Positions 51,140 through 62,580 are shown, numbered from the stretch's first letter. The stretch is DNA of 64,000 bases from Odobenus rosmarus divergens (GCF_000321225.1 NW_004450480.1:3620770-3684769); one strand, 5' to 3'. A program made the numbers and translations. The notes: generated by a model from the letters alone, not told the origin.

Positions 51140-51625
51140 AGAAGCGACTTGCTTCTAAAGAGTGGAACACGGCAAAGGCGATAGGATGTCACTTCCGTGA
51201 TTAGGTTACAAGAGACTCTACCCTCTGTCCTGCTAATAGACTCTACTGCCTGTTTCCCTTGCACACTTTGATGATGCAAGCAGCCCTGTTGGAGAGAATA
51301 TTTCCTTCTTCGTGTGGCAAGAAACCGAGGGCAGCCTCTGGCCAACAGTCAGCAAGGAACTGAGTCCCTCATCAAAACAGCCCTCAAGGGAATGGAGTTC
51401 TGCCAACAGCCATGTGAGCTTGGAAGCACAGCCTGCCCCAGTGGAACCTTCCATTGACCCCAGCTCTGGCTGACACCTTGCCTGCAGCCTGGTGAAAGAG
51501 CATGAGGCAAAGGACCCAGGGAGGACATGCCCAGATCCCTGACCTGTTGAAACTCTATGATAACAACGGCGTGTTGTTTTGGGCCAAGTTTGTGGTGGTT
51601 TGTTACACAGCAACAGATAGCAAAT
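51140..51625 (+). mobile_element. MaLR LTR
   Basis: GGATGTCACTTCCGTGATTA, GCAAGGAACTGAGTCCCTCA, CTGCCAACAGCCATGTGAGC, TTGGAAGCACAGCCTGCCCC, CAGCTCTGGCTGACACCTTG and GGTTTGTTACACAGCAACAG follow the same LTR family as 984-1540, in forward sense. The 186-codon reverse frame at 50785-51345 is within it and not a gene. Confidence 0.75.
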
Positions 51626-52199
51626 GCATTCCCTAATCTCTGAGAGAAGCTGTGAAGGTAGTTTTCAGTGTGGCATGTTGCCATTACCAACTGGATTGGG
51701 GTTATCTATAAAGGAAGAGGAGAATGCATATTTTTGGCCAAGTAGCATTGTCTCCTAGAAGCCATGGAAGTATTCCTGAGAGGAGAAGCTGAAGTCTTAG
51801 ATCAGGACCGTGGCAGCAGGAACGACAGGTAGTGAATGGATTCCCGACCCCATAGTTCTCTTAGAACCGGCTTCCTTTTCCTCAGTAACAATTGCTTATT
51901 ACCGGTTGGCAAGGTCCCCTCAGCCCCTCAGACATGACCTGGTTCCCACACAGAGCTCCCGAACAGGAGCCCAAATCAGAAACACAGGTGTAGCAGGAAA
52001 ACAGACTGAGGACACAACCTGCTGCCTCGTTCAAGAAATCCCACATTTCCTCTTCTTCTGCCCTATCGATCCCATTTCTTATAGGATCCGGTGGCAAAGT
52101 TACATCTATTTCCTGGACAGTGCTGAACGTCTGTGATTCCAGATGCGGAAACAAAACTTAGCCTGGAAGACACCTGCAGGAATGGAGAGAAACCCCAGC
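51626..52199. other. Unassigned DNA
   Basis: No repeat or gene recognised. Confidence 0.4.
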
Positions 52200-52490
52200 T
52201 CCCTTTAAACAGCACAGATCTGGGGGGCTAGACATGAACTTTACGGTTAAAAATCCGGCTAGCCCAACCCTTCTGAGTCTTCACTTGGGGAGTTTGGAAA
52301 ATGCATAATTTTAAGTGAGGCTGAATTTATGAGCATTGTAGTTATAGCAACAGACACTTCAGCTTCTGGGAGGCAGGTCCATGAGACTGTTATGTAACCG
52401 TCAACCTCGCGGTAAAAAAATGCAGGAACACCAAGGCTGCTAAAAAATATATAATAGGACCCAGAGAAAAGGGAAATGGCAGGCCAGAGG
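52200..52490. promoter_or_regulatory. Candidate conserved non-coding element
   Basis: Repeat-free AT-rich stretch with GTAGTTATAGCAAC (RFX-like half sites, about 52340), GCATAATTTTAAGTG and GACTGTTATGTAACCGTCAA. Function is inference and conservation untested. Confidence 0.22.
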
Positions 52491-53865
52491 GAGAAAAATG
52501 AGGGCTGGAAAGGCCTTTTCAGAGAAGAACATGATGAATCTTTTCGTGAAGGTGCAGGAGCTTCATTTCGTGGGCTGACTGCTGCCAGCTCAGGGAGGTA
52601 GGAAGAAACGCATCAGACAAAAGAGCAGACAAAACTAGGGATGCAGCCCTCGGGGGCCTGCCAAGCTGAGGCTTAGGAAACAACAGAAAACACGTGGATG
52701 GTGGAGGGAGGAAGGCGCTGTCTTGGATCTGCCGACCAGAGCAGGCCAGAAGGAAGGCACAGGCCATTCTCGGGGTGCTCCCCGCCCTGCAGCTGCTGTG
52801 CTGGTCTCTGGTTTCCCTGATTCTGAGGTGGTCCCTTTTCCTTGGGGGGAAGGCAAGTCAAGGATTCGTGTCCCCCAAACTTCAGAAATCACCGCTCCCT
52901 GCCATACGAGCCTTGTCTCCACACTGGCACGGGATTGGAATTTCGCAGTGTTGTTAGCATGGACAGAACAGCCTTTAAGATGAGGCAAGAGGGCCGTGCC
53001 CTGGACCCTGTGTTAAAGGGCGCCCCTGGCCTCCTGCCTCCCTCCACAGAGTCCCTGGGAATGAGGGGATGTGCCCATCTGGGTCCCGTGCTCTGCCCCT
53101 TCTAGTCCCCACTCTGGGTACCCGGGATTCCAAACTGTCCTGCCCAGTGGCCCTGACCCTATTTCCAGGATGTGAGCACATGCCTTCCCTTCTTTCTTTT
53201 TTGGGAGACCAAACCTGCCAACCAACACGGACACTCCAAGCCTGAGTTGATTATGGTGCAGCTGGGAGTATCCCTAAGCAAGCAAGGGCGTGAGCGAGGC
53301 TCTTCACCACCTAGGATGGGGCCAGGGGTGAAACAAGACGAGTGGGCAGGGCGCTAGGGAGTGGTTCTCCCCAGATTCCATATTCTGGCGTGGAACTCCA
53401 AGGATCCCGAAAAATCTAAATTCGGTTCTAGTGCTGCAGGGATCGGGAAGGTATTATCTGTCAAGGTTGGAGGGTAGCATGGATTTTACATAACATTTTG
53501 CTAGCGAGGTTTACAATTTTAGAATGCTCAGAGATAATGGATGCGAGCCCCCATGCGTACTCTTGCTCCAGGATCCACAATAGGAGGAACCGAGCCTGAA
53601 CGCCGAGCCTGAGGTTCTGCTCTGTTCTGCTCTGCTCAGCGGCCATCATCTGGGCAGAAGGAAGGGCCGTTGGAAGTGTCAATCCCTTTGCCACTGTGAG
53701 GCCAGACCCGGAAGGGTATTTTTGCCAACTATAAAAAAAACAAAAAACCCACTGGCCCCTTGGCTGGAGTGCAGCAGGGCAACGTCTTCCCGGCCGTCCC
53801 CCACTGCACCAGACACACGACGGCTCCAGAGTCATTTTCTTGCTTCTGACACGTGCCCTGTGCCT
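52491..53865. other. Unassigned DNA, SINE-free
   Basis: About 1.4 kb with no named repeat. Multiple overlapping frames of 60-124 codons on both strands; none is domain-like. Unique GC-moderate sequence. Confidence 0.4.
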
Positions 53866-54490
53866 TTTCCTCCACTGACATCAGCCAGGGGCCCAGGCTC
53901 TCGCAAAGGAGTTCCCCCACACAACCCCCGCCCCCGGCCTTCCCCGAGCTGGCCCACACAGCTGATGCAAAAAGCAGCCTCTTGTCTCGGCCTAGACCCT
54001 AGCAGGAAAAATCAATAGCAATTTGGCCCCCGGCCAGCCTCCCATTACTCTGGAGAAGCCAGTCTTATTTGCCATTCACCAAATGAAGGCAGAGGGCGGG
54101 AGCCTTCAGACGAGAGGCAGCCCCAAATCCTTTTCCCGGGTGATCCTGGCAGGGCCTGATTTACAACTTCAGGCGTTGCTCGGGCCTCAGGAGCCCCCGC
54201 CGGGCTGTGTCTCCAGCCCAAGGTAGGGATAACCTAGTGGCAGCGGTGTGTGTTCAGCTGTTAGTGGGCACAGCCATGGCCCCGGCTTGAGCCCCAGCCC
54301 TGTCTGAGTGCGCTTGGTAAATTGATGGGATGGGCCTCTGGAAGTCTATTTGCTCGCGAGCTCTGAGAGCCTCGGGGAGATGACCCACCCGAAGGGACAA
54401 TAGAGCTGGGAGCCTTAAGTCTGGCCCCGGAACAAAGCTTCGATTGTTCAGAAGGGCATGGAGACCAGGAGGTCTTGTAGGTTTCATATT
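53866..54490. promoter_or_regulatory. Candidate conserved element with SOX-type palindrome
   Basis: Repeat-free block with AACAAAG (54431-54437), 4-bp spacer CTTC, then GATTGTT (54442-54448): two SOX-type cores in inverted orientation, the geometry bound by SOXE dimers. AATCAATAGCAATTTGG near 54010 adds further AT cores. Sequence motif seen; enhancer role inferred. Confidence 0.35.
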
Positions 54491-54639
54491 CCAGCCCAGT
54501 GTCCCATGGGCTTGGGTCAGTCCTGGGACAGGAGGGAGGAGGGGGCAAAGGCTGTTGGGGTAAGGCCTTTCAGAGAGGAAAGTATTGTTAAGCCTCCTTT
54601 CTCACACCTGCTTCCCCCAGAAGACACAAAGGAAGAACA

Positions 54640-54870
54640 TGTAGTTAGTACTGATGCTGTGTCAGGCACTCAACTAAGAATGCAGTCCCATTCGCTCATT
54701 TAACTTTTACTACTACAACCTCATGAAACAGGACTTCTTTCATCAACTACCTTTTACAGAGGAGGAAACCAAGGCACAAAGAGTGTCACCCAGATAGCAG
54801 AAAGGTCAAAGCAGGGCTTGAACCTGGGCGGTCTGGCTACAGCCTCTGGCCTTAGCCACGGAGCCATACA
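54640..54870 (-). mobile_element. MIR, near full length
   Basis: GTACTGATGCTGTGTCAGGC, CATTCGCTCATTTAACTTTT, TTTTACAGAGGAGGAAACCA, AGGCACAAAGAGTGTCACCC, GGGCTTGAACCTGGGCGGTC and CTTAGCCACGGAGCCATAC are reverse MIR in order. Confidence 0.78.
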
Positions 54871-55019
54871 GATCTGACTGGTCAGCTCTTGGATCTGATC
54901 GGATCAAGTTTACAGTCCGGTGGCTTTACAAGAGGTCATTAAAAGAGCAGGACATGATTGTAATTCCTATCTTTGTTTCCTTTCATGCAGCAAGGATGCA
55001 AAAAAATATCAGACTTGGG

Positions 55020-55222
55020 GGCCGCCTGGGTGGCTTAGTCAGCGAAGCGGCTGGCTCTTGATTTCTGCTCAAGTCATGATCTCAGGGCCCTGGGATCGAG
55101 CCCCGTGTTGGGCTCCACACTCGGCAGGGAGTCTGCTTGAGGATTCTCTCTCTCTCTCTCTCCCTTTCCCCTCTGCCCCTCCCCACTCCTGCTCTCTAAA
55201 ATAAATAAATAAATCTTTAAAA
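55020..55222 (+). mobile_element. SINEC copy, first after the SINE-free gap
   Basis: GCCGCCTGGGTGGCTTAGTC head, GGATCGAGCCCCGTGTTGGG, CCCTTTCCCCTCTGCCCC, AAATAAATAAATC tail. Perfect 18-bp target-site duplication AAAAATATCAGACTTGGG (55002-55019, 55223-55240). Confidence 0.96.
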
Positions 55223-55324
55223 AAAAATATCAGACTTGGGTACCAGCGGGCAGTGGGGGAATTAAAAGGGGCAGAAACTACTAGTTGTTCTGGTTTGAAA
55301 CCGGAACAGTTTGTCCCCCCCTCC

Positions 55325-55765
55325 ATTCATGTCCACCAAAACCTCAGACTCTGAAGTTATTTGGAAACAGGATCTTTGCAGGTGTAATTAGTTAACGTGA
55401 GCTCATACTGGATTGGGGTGGGCCTCTTGTAAGAGAGGAGAGGACGCTCAGAGGTACTCACAGGGGAGAAGACCAAGACAGGGAGGGATGGGAGTGGTGC
55501 TACTATAAGCCAAGGAATGCCGAGGACTGCTGGAAACTCCAGAAGCTAGGACGAGACAAGGAGGCAGGGAAGGATCTTCCCTAGAGCCTTCAGAGGAGGG
55601 GTGGCCCTGTTGACACCTAGATTTCAGATTCCTATGAAGTCTCCAGGACTTTGATAGCACAAATTTCTGTTGTTTTAAGCCACTTAGTGTGTGGTCTTTG
55701 TTTGTTTGTTTGGTTGGTTTGGTTTTGTTTTGTTTTTATAGCAGCCCTAAGAAACTCATACGCCA
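55325..55765 (+). mobile_element. MLT1D-like MaLR LTR
   Basis: ATTTGGAAACAGGATCTTTG, CAGGTGTAATTAGTTAACGT, CATACTGGATTGGGGTGGGC, GCCAAGGAATGCCGAGGACT, AATTTCTGTTGTTTTAAGCC and AGCAGCCCTAAGAAACTCAT are MLT1D landmarks in order. A GTTT/GGTTT-rich insert lies at 55699-55735. Confidence 0.8.
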
Positions 55766-56480
55766 GTTTAGAAAAAAGGTGTTCCACATGATCCTGGAAC
55801 ACGTGAGCTGCTAGAGTTGTCCGTGTTATAGTTCGCGACGCCAGCCACAGCTACCAAAAAGTATGACTTTGCTTCCTATTGGCAATTATTCTTCGTGCAT
55901 ACATCTCTCTTGGATGTGTGAAGAACCATCAATTTCTGGCTACCTCGTATCCATTTTTCATTCCAGCCACACCAAGATTTCTTTGGGAGAAATTACCTTC
56001 TCCTTGATGCAGGGAAATTCTGGGCAACCAACTCCCACTACAAAAGTCAAAGGGACATACGGTCATTCCCTCTCCCTACCCTAATGTGGCCAGAGAACAG
56101 GCCCACTGTGTAAGCTCGGTCAACTGGATTTTCTTCCCTGAATTACTGCATCATGAAGGATTGAGAGGGAGGCTATCTGATCCAGAGTGGCATACTAACA
56201 CAGACCCTGCTTGGAGATTGCTGCTGTAGTTCATGCTGTCAACCTCTCAAGGGGCCCCACTTCGTGTCCATATCCATGTCTTATCCTTTGGCTGGGAACC
56301 CATTTTCCATTCTAACAACATCCAGATTTGCCTTTGGAGAATTACCTTCCATCATTCTCCTATATGTTAGCTGGAATTGTTTTCTGTTGCTTGCAACCAC
56401 AAACTCTAACTGATATACTCAAGAGGCTGAGGGAGAGGAGCAGCTTGGTCTGGGGCAGAATGTAGGTATTTGGGGGACCC
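55766..56480. other. Unique DNA with a diverged internal duplication
   Basis: 55950-56010 and 56300-56360 share CATTTTTCATTCCAGCCAC-like and TTGGGAGAAATTACCTTC-like blocks in the same order (about 350 bp apart), suggesting an old tandem duplication or two copies of an unnamed repeat. Confidence 0.45.
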
Positions 56481-56499
56481 CTGGACAAAAATATAGTTC

Positions 56500-57500
56500 C
56501 TAATACAATACAATTTTTTCCCAAATTCCTATACCACTGAGGAGAGTGTAAACTGGTACAATCACTTTGAAAGCCTTGCCAAACTTAGGGGCTACAAACA
56601 TTCAAACTTAGTGGATACTAAGTTTGACAGTGTCCACTAAAGCTGGATATAGGCATAGCCCATGACCCAGAAATTCCACTCCCTCACACACACACACCAA
56701 AAATGCATACATTTGAATATATATCTCTATCTCCATGTCTATCTATATATACACACACACACATATATTCACTGAATATATATATTCACCAAAAGATATG
56801 ATTATCATGGCATGGCAGCACCATTCATAATAGTCCAAAATTGGAATCTATCCAAATATCTACCTACAGTAGAATGGATAGCTAAAGTGTGTTATTATAC
56901 AACGGCATACTATACAGAAATGAGAATGATAAACTACAGCTATACTCATTAATATAAATATATCTCACAAACATAATTTATGAGCAAAAGAAATTCGACT
57001 TTTTTTTTTTTTTAAAGATTTTTATTTATTTATTGAGGGAGAGAGTGAGAGAGAGAGAGCACACGAGAGGGGGGAGAGTCCGAGGGAGAAGCAGACTCCC
57101 CGCCGAGCAGGGAGCCCGATGCGGGACTCAATCCCGGGACTCCAGGATCATGACCTGAGCCGAAGGCAGTCGCTTAACCAACTGAGCCACCCAGGCGCCC
57201 AAGAAATTCGACTTTTAAAAGCCTACACTCTATGGTTCCTGTTTAGATTAAGTTCATAAGCAGGCAGCGTGAATGCCTAGTGTTAGAAGTCAGGACAGGG
57301 ACTACCCCTGGGCAGAGGATAACCTTACTCACTGGAAGGGGGCACAAGGAAGAGTCCTTGGCTCCAGAAAGGTTCTGGTCCTTGATCTCAGTGCTGGTTA
57401 CATGTGGGTTCATTTTATAAAAAATTCTGGAGCTGAACACTTACAGTTTGTGTACTTTTCTATATGCATGCTACACTTCAGTAAAGATTACCCCCAAAAT
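56500..57500 (+). mobile_element. L1 3-prime end, split by a SINE
   Basis: AAACTGGTACAATCACTTTG, CCCATGACCCAGAAATTCCA, CAGCACCATTCATAATAGTC, CAAAATTGGAATCTATCCAA, ACAACGGCATACTATACAG and, after the SINE, GCATGCTACACTTCAGTAAA follow L1 ORF2-end and 3-prime UTR order. ORF2 is broken by many changes. An AT/CA-rich tract sits at 56715-56790. Confidence 0.72.
57004..57200 (-). mobile_element. SINEC copy inside L1
   Basis: T-run, AAAGATTTTTATTTATTTAT, CCCGCCGAGCAGGGAGCCCG, GATCATGACCTGAGCCGAAG and head ACTGAGCCACCCAGGCGCCC. Perfect 16-bp target-site duplication AAGAAATTCGACTTTT (56988-57003, 57201-57216). Confidence 0.97.
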
Positions 57501-58094
57501 GTTCTCTTCACACTCTCCCACTTCCATTTGGCCTTTTGAGGACAATGGAGAACACAGCAGCTTTGGTTCCTGGGAGAACACCAGCAAACTAGACAGAGGG
57601 AGTGAGAGCGCCCTCCACTCACCAGGAGGAAGCAGTAATGGTACCTTGCACTCAAAGGGTGCCCAGGAAAGGGACCCAGAGCAGAAGGAACATAGAATGG
57701 CTTATGCTATGAAGTACTGACTGGTCATATTCTTGAGCACATGCACATGGTGATTTCTATGAATGCTCATTAGGAGGAGATTCTGTAAGAAGTCAGGGTC
57801 CTGACTTATAAGTGGGGGCCAGAGCTGACAAAACCCTGGTATACCTGTCTCTAGTGCTGGTCTGGCAGCTCAAGGCAGACGTGAGCATCAGAGATCTTTG
57901 GCAATGCCATTCCACGTAAGTTAAAAGATGATGATAATAAAGAAAAAGTGTTTAATCCCAATAAAACCCACAGCTTCTAATGGGCCAATCCCTGCAAGTA
58001 AGGAAGTATCTAATGTCTTCATGCATATTAATGCATTTGATCCTCCCAGCATCCCTATGAGATGGCTATGCAAGGTGGAGACAAGATCCCTTCA
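57501..58094. other. Unassigned DNA
   Basis: 58000-58080 (GTCTTCATGCATATTAATGC, GATCCTCCCAGCATCCCTAT) may be a reverse MIR piece. No gene. Confidence 0.4.
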
Positions 58095-58095
58095 T

Positions 58096-58372
58096 TAAGT
58101 GGCAGGGTAGCATGTTAATTTAAAGAACACATGCACTGAAACTACAAATATCCAAGTTCAAATTCTGACGCTATTGCTTACTAGTTATGTGGTCTTGACT
58201 TGCCCCTTGATTTTGTTAGGTCTCAATTTCCTCATCTTTAAAATGGGAAACAGTAACATTACTTACCCCATTGGATGGCTGTGAATATTAAACAAGACAA
58301 TGCATATAAAGTACTCAGTAGTGCGCCTGACACATAGAAAAAGACTCCATAAATGATAGCTGTTTCTCGTAT
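58096..58372 (+). mobile_element. MIR, near full length
   Basis: TTGCTTACTAGTTATGTGGT, CTCAATTTCCTCATCTTTAA, AATGGGAAACAGTAACATTA, ATTGGATGGCTGTGAATATT and GCGCCTGACACATAGAAAAA are MIR landmarks in order. Confidence 0.82.
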
Positions 58373-58466
58373 CTTTTTTCTTATTATTGATAATCTTATC
58401 ATTTCTTCTAAAGAGAAACTACAGAACATGAAGAATGGTACTATTTGTCTTTTATAAACTTTATTT

Positions 58467-58668
58467 TTTATTTTTTTAAAGATTTTATTTATTTATTTGA
58501 CAGAGAGACACACAGTGAGAGAGGGAACACAAGCAGGGGGAGTGGGAGAGGGAGAAGCAGGCTTCCCACTGAGCAGGGAGCTCAATGCGGGGCTCCATCC
58601 CAGGACCCTGGGACCATGACCCAAGCCGAAGGCAGACGCTTAACGGACTCAGCCACCCAGGCGCCCCT
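58467..58668 (-). mobile_element. SINEC copy
   Basis: AAAGATTTTATTTATTTATT, GAACACAAGCAGGGGGAGTG, CATCCCAGGACCCTGGGACC and head CTCAGCCACCCAGGCGCCCC. Flanks CTTTTATAAACTTT / CTCTTAAAACTTT are a diverged target-site duplication. Confidence 0.95.
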
Positions 58669-60220
58669 CTTAAAACTTTGAAATGGAGTCTGCTAAGTAC
58701 AGTTCTCTGTGACAGATTTTTTTTTTTTTTTTGGAACATGCTTTTATTCTCGTGTAACTCTTCAGAGCTAACGAAGATAAAATTTCACACATGCCTAGGA
58801 CATAGCATGTTGAAATACTGGCCACCTAGTCCTACTGGCTCACATCTGCTGGATCCGAATTGCTTCTTTCTGTTAGGAACTCATCTGGGCATTACTCCCT
58901 AGAGGAAGGAGGGAAGGGAAGGGCATGACCCCTTTTCCCATAGGTGTCATCTGTGATAAGAGGAGAATGAAGACCCCTAATTGATTCCTACTTTGGAGGC
59001 TTCAGGATGCAATGGAAAAGTGATTAAGGACACTGTGGAGGAAATGTACGGGGTCAAAGTATCCTTTCTCCTAAAAATACATAACATCTGGCAAATTTTG
59101 CATCTGTTTTGTAATACGATCTCTAAGAGAATAGAATGTATCGATAGGACGAGTGGATGTTTCAATAAACCGTGTGACCTCATTTAATTTGGAGATTCTC
59201 CTTCTCTTTGCTAACGTCCCTCTCAAATGACCCATTTCCAAAGAATATCCAGAAGGTGTAATTGTGCAGATATAATACACTTCTTATATTTCTAAGATGC
59301 AGCATTTCTCGCTCTGTGCTCTGCAGACATAACTCTGCAAAATGCTTTCTGAAAACAGGCTTCTAGAATGAAATAAGTGCGAAGACACTGAATGCTATTA
59401 CCGAGAACATTCTGTGGTCTTCTCTCCAACGTCGGTTCCCTGCTCTTCCGTTGTTGACTGGAGACCTGCCAGGAACCTGACTGTGCAGCGTCATTCCTCC
59501 TTCCCGAATGGAGCTTGTGGTCTGGGCCTTAGCCAATCAGCAAGGCATATTTCCCAACTAATAGTGATTGGGTAAGAGGTGGGCACGTGACACAGTTAGA
59601 ACCATTGATACACAATAAAGCTTTCGCTAGGCCTATTGGGAAAATGGCAAATGCTCTTTCCCATTGGTTTATGGGGTGAGGTGTGATACTGGAACTGTGG
59701 CAGCCCTCTTCCGGTCTGGAAGGGGTAAGCTGCCTAAGCGCAGAACCAGCACAGGAGAAGCAAGCTGAAAAACAAAAAACGAAGAGAAAGCATGCAGTGG
59801 CTATGAAAATGCTCCATTCAGATCTCCTGCTGTGAGGAGGCCAATGGGCTGATGGCCCAGCTGTTGCTGTCTGAATCTACCATCCCCTTGTGCCAAGACC
59901 TCTCTTCCCCTGGGGCTCTCAGCCGATGGCTGGTATGGCTGGGATACTAGTACAGGGCCGATTCTGTGGGAAACGGTCCCATCACCACATCACCCTGCAA
60001 GGGAGGCTGAAGAATATGGTGTGTCTCCTGGGCAACCATCGGCCCTGCTTGAAAGGTTGAGCTTTTATGCTAAAGAAGGGGCAAAAGGATGTTGCAGACA
60101 GCTAGGAATCCCAGCCATTGTTATCTGGTGCTTCCAAACTTTCAGAGCACTCATCTGGACATAATCACAGAAGACTCCTCCCTCTGCTTCCCACTCTGCC
60201 TACATCTAAATACTCCTGGG
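58669..60220. other. Unassigned DNA, partly an unnamed CCAAT-rich repeat
   Basis: 59515-59760 (TAGCCAATCAGCAAGGCATA, AGTGATTGGGTAAGAGGTGG, GGCCTATTGGGAAAATGGCA) resembles a dispersed mammalian repeat I cannot name. A T16 run lies at 58717-58732. No gene seen. Confidence 0.4.
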
Positions 60221-60221
60221 C

Positions 60222-60398
60222 GGGAGAGCCTGGGTAACTTAGTTGGTTAAGCCTCTGCTTTCAGCTCAGGTCATGATCCCAGGGTCCTGGGATCGAGCCC
60301 CGCATCAGGTTCCCTCTCCCTCTCCTTCTGCCTGCAGCTCCCCCTGCTTGTGTGCTCTCTCTGTGTCAAATAAATAAATAGAGTCTTTAAAAAATACA
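60222..60398 (+). mobile_element. SINEC copy
   Basis: GAGAGCCTGGGTAACTTAGT head, GGGATCGAGCCCCGCATCAG, CTCCCCCTGCTTGTGTGCTC, AAATAAATAAATAGAGTC tail. Flanks AATACTCCTGGGCGG / CATACTCCTGGGCAG. Confidence 0.95.
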
Positions 60399-60965
60399 TG
60401 CATACTCCTGGGCAGTCTTTCTTTTCAATGTCCCTTATTCCGCACCCCCCCACCCCCCGCTATTGCCCAAGTTCAAACGTTCTATTTATCCTGTTGTAAA
60501 AATTGTCCCTTCTGTGACAAATTCATCCTCATTAAGCCACCAGATGAAGCTTCTTAAATTCACTTTGTACACTTTTCGTGCCATTTAAGCCACTGTCTAT
60601 GGGGGAAAAACAACCTCTTTGGTCTTGCTTGCCCTGCGGGCTCTTCGTGATCTGGCATTTTCTAATCCACTGAAGCTCATTCTCACAACGACCTGGCAAA
60701 CTGGGGCTATCTTTCTTCACAACACACTGCTTCTCACTGGCTTCTCTTTTCCTGTCTACTCCCTGTCGTTCACCCCACCTACTCTCTCCCTCTTGACCTT
60801 CCCCTGGGCTGTTGTCTTTTGAAGACAAAGGACATGACTATGTCCAGTCATGGCGGGTGGGGAGTGGATTGCAGAGACACATACAACACAGTGGGAGCCT
60901 GGGATCTTAAGAGAACCCAGGAAAGGTGAACTGTTGAGCCTCATGGAGATTGGAAAGGACTTTGA
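60399..60965. other. Possible L2 fragment and unassigned DNA
   Basis: 60620-60810 (CTGCGGGCTCTTCGTGATCT, CTTGACCTTCCCCTGGGCTG) has the feel of forward L2. No gene. Confidence 0.38.
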
Positions 60966-60967
60966 GA

Positions 60968-61222
60968 TTTGGCAAAGCAAGATGGTTTATTGGTTAAACT
61001 ATGGACTCTGAAATCCAACAGGCTGGGTTTGAGATCTGGTTCTTCACTTACTAGTTGCCTGAGCTTGAGCAAATGAATTAAACTTCCTTTCCACATTTGG
61101 GAGATAGGATAAAGATAAAACAGACTCTATAGGGTTATTGGAGGCTAAATGCAATGATATATATATGAGCCACTTAGCCCGGTGCCTGGAAAATGGAAGG
61201 TGCTTAGTAAAGGCACGTGAGT
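60968..61222 (+). mobile_element. MIR, near full length
   Basis: GGTTTATTGGTTAAACTATG, GACTCTGAAATCCAACAGGC, TGGGTTTGAGATCTGGTTCT, TTCACTTACTAGTTGCCTGA and AGCCCGGTGCCTGGAAAATG are MIR in order from its tRNA-like start. Confidence 0.85.
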
Positions 61223-61975
61223 TTTGTGCTTGAAGTTCATCCAGGAACCAGATCACCTAGCCCTACACACAGGGTGAGTTGATGGATCCTTATTCCTTAC
61301 CACCATTTCCACTACTCATCGACTCCATCTCCATTTCTCTGTGTCTTCTCTAGGTTCTCCTCTCTCTACCCGCCAATTCCTTCCTTATATTTCTGCTTCA
61401 AATCCTTTGGATTGGCCACTGGTCATGGTAGAACCTTTTGGACAGCATTTCCTTCCCCTGAGCAGCTCCTATTGGCTGTCCCTGGCCAAGAGTGCCCTCT
61501 GGTCCAATCAGCCATGGCACACAGGAGAGGAGGCCTATGGTACACACATTGCCGTGCCCCTTAGCAGGGTGAACGGGGGGGGTGAAGGAGCCTGTGGGCA
61601 TGGATTGAGCCCCTATGTGTGTGCAGTGGCACTTCTACTTTCTAAAACACAGATTGAAGGAAATGAACTTTGTCTAAGTTCTACCCTGTACCAGACTCTG
61701 GGCCTTTACACATAATCTTCACCCATTCAGGGCTGCATTAGAACTCTGTGGGCCATTCCTCCATTTAAAAAAAATGCTAAAAGTTGTACTTCATAACTGC
61801 ATTGGTATAAAGATAAACATAATCTGGGCTGGATTCTTTATTATATATTAAAATTATTTATTCTTCTCTTTTGTTTTCATAAGACATGAAAGGTGCAACA
61901 TTATCATGGGCCCCTAACAGTTTCTGGGCTCTAGGTACTGCATCTACTGGGCCTAATGGAGAGGTCGGCCCTGCA
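61223..61975. other. Unassigned DNA
   Basis: Three CCAAT/ATTGG pentamers occur within about 105 bp (61409-61513). Similar sequence is common in old mammalian repeats, so no promoter is called. Confidence 0.4.
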
Positions 61976-61977
61976 CC

Positions 61978-62085
61978 CATTACATGAATATTTATTGAGC
62001 ATCTACTATGGGGCCAAGCACTTCTCTAAGTACAGATGATACAATGGTGACAAAACAGAGTCCCGTCATTGGGCTAATTTTCTGG
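61978..62085 (-). mobile_element. L2 terminus
   Basis: TGAATATTTATTGAGCATCT, ACTATGGGGCCAAGCACTTC and GATGATACAATGGTGACAAA match reverse L2. Confidence 0.75.
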
Positions 62086-62370
62086 CATAAGCTCCACATC
62101 ATTCCTCAAAAAAGCAATGGAATTTTCTGAGGCTTTCCCCCTCTAGTAATTACAGGGAACCAGGATTAAAAGGATTCTTTCTTCATCCCTTTTACACCTC
62201 GACTTGGGAGGAAAAGACAGAGCCACGGGACATGCTAGCTGAAAGGGCTGTGCCTAAGCCAAGACCAAGCTCAGGTCATTTCCATTTCTGAGAACAGTGA
62301 GCAGTGGTATACATCTCCAACCTGTGGGGCTCCCTTCTCGGATGGCTCCTTTGGGAGGCAGTGCAGGGCA
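62086..62370. other. Unassigned DNA
   Basis: Nothing recognisable. Confidence 0.4.
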
Positions 62371-62374
62371 GAAG

Positions 62375-62580
62375 TTAGGCGGCAGCCTCTGGAGGGTTCA
62401 GAACCCAGCCTGGGCCCTTCCTGGCTGTGAAGCTTTGGGCAAGCTACCGTCACTCCACCTCAACTTCTTTGTGAATGTAAAATGTTCCCAGAGTGAGGGA
62501 TTTTTATGAGGATTAAAGGGAAAAACTCATTTGTAGCATAGTGAGATCTCAAGAAATATTAGCTATTAATTACGATTAGT
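62375..62580 (+). mobile_element. MIR copy
   Basis: TCAGAACCCAGCCTGGGCCC, CTGTGAAGCTTTGGGCAAGC, TCACTCCACCTCAACTTCTT and ATGAGGATTAAAGGGAAAAA follow MIR order. Confidence 0.72.

Noticed and set aside
50785..51345. Open frame of 186 codons (- strand)
   Set aside because: Lies antisense through the hAT-like end, a family B fragment and a MaLR LTR.
59515..59760. CCAAT-rich segment as a promoter
   Set aside because: The arrangement resembles a dispersed mammalian repeat rather than a unique promoter, and no exon or CpG density accompanies it.
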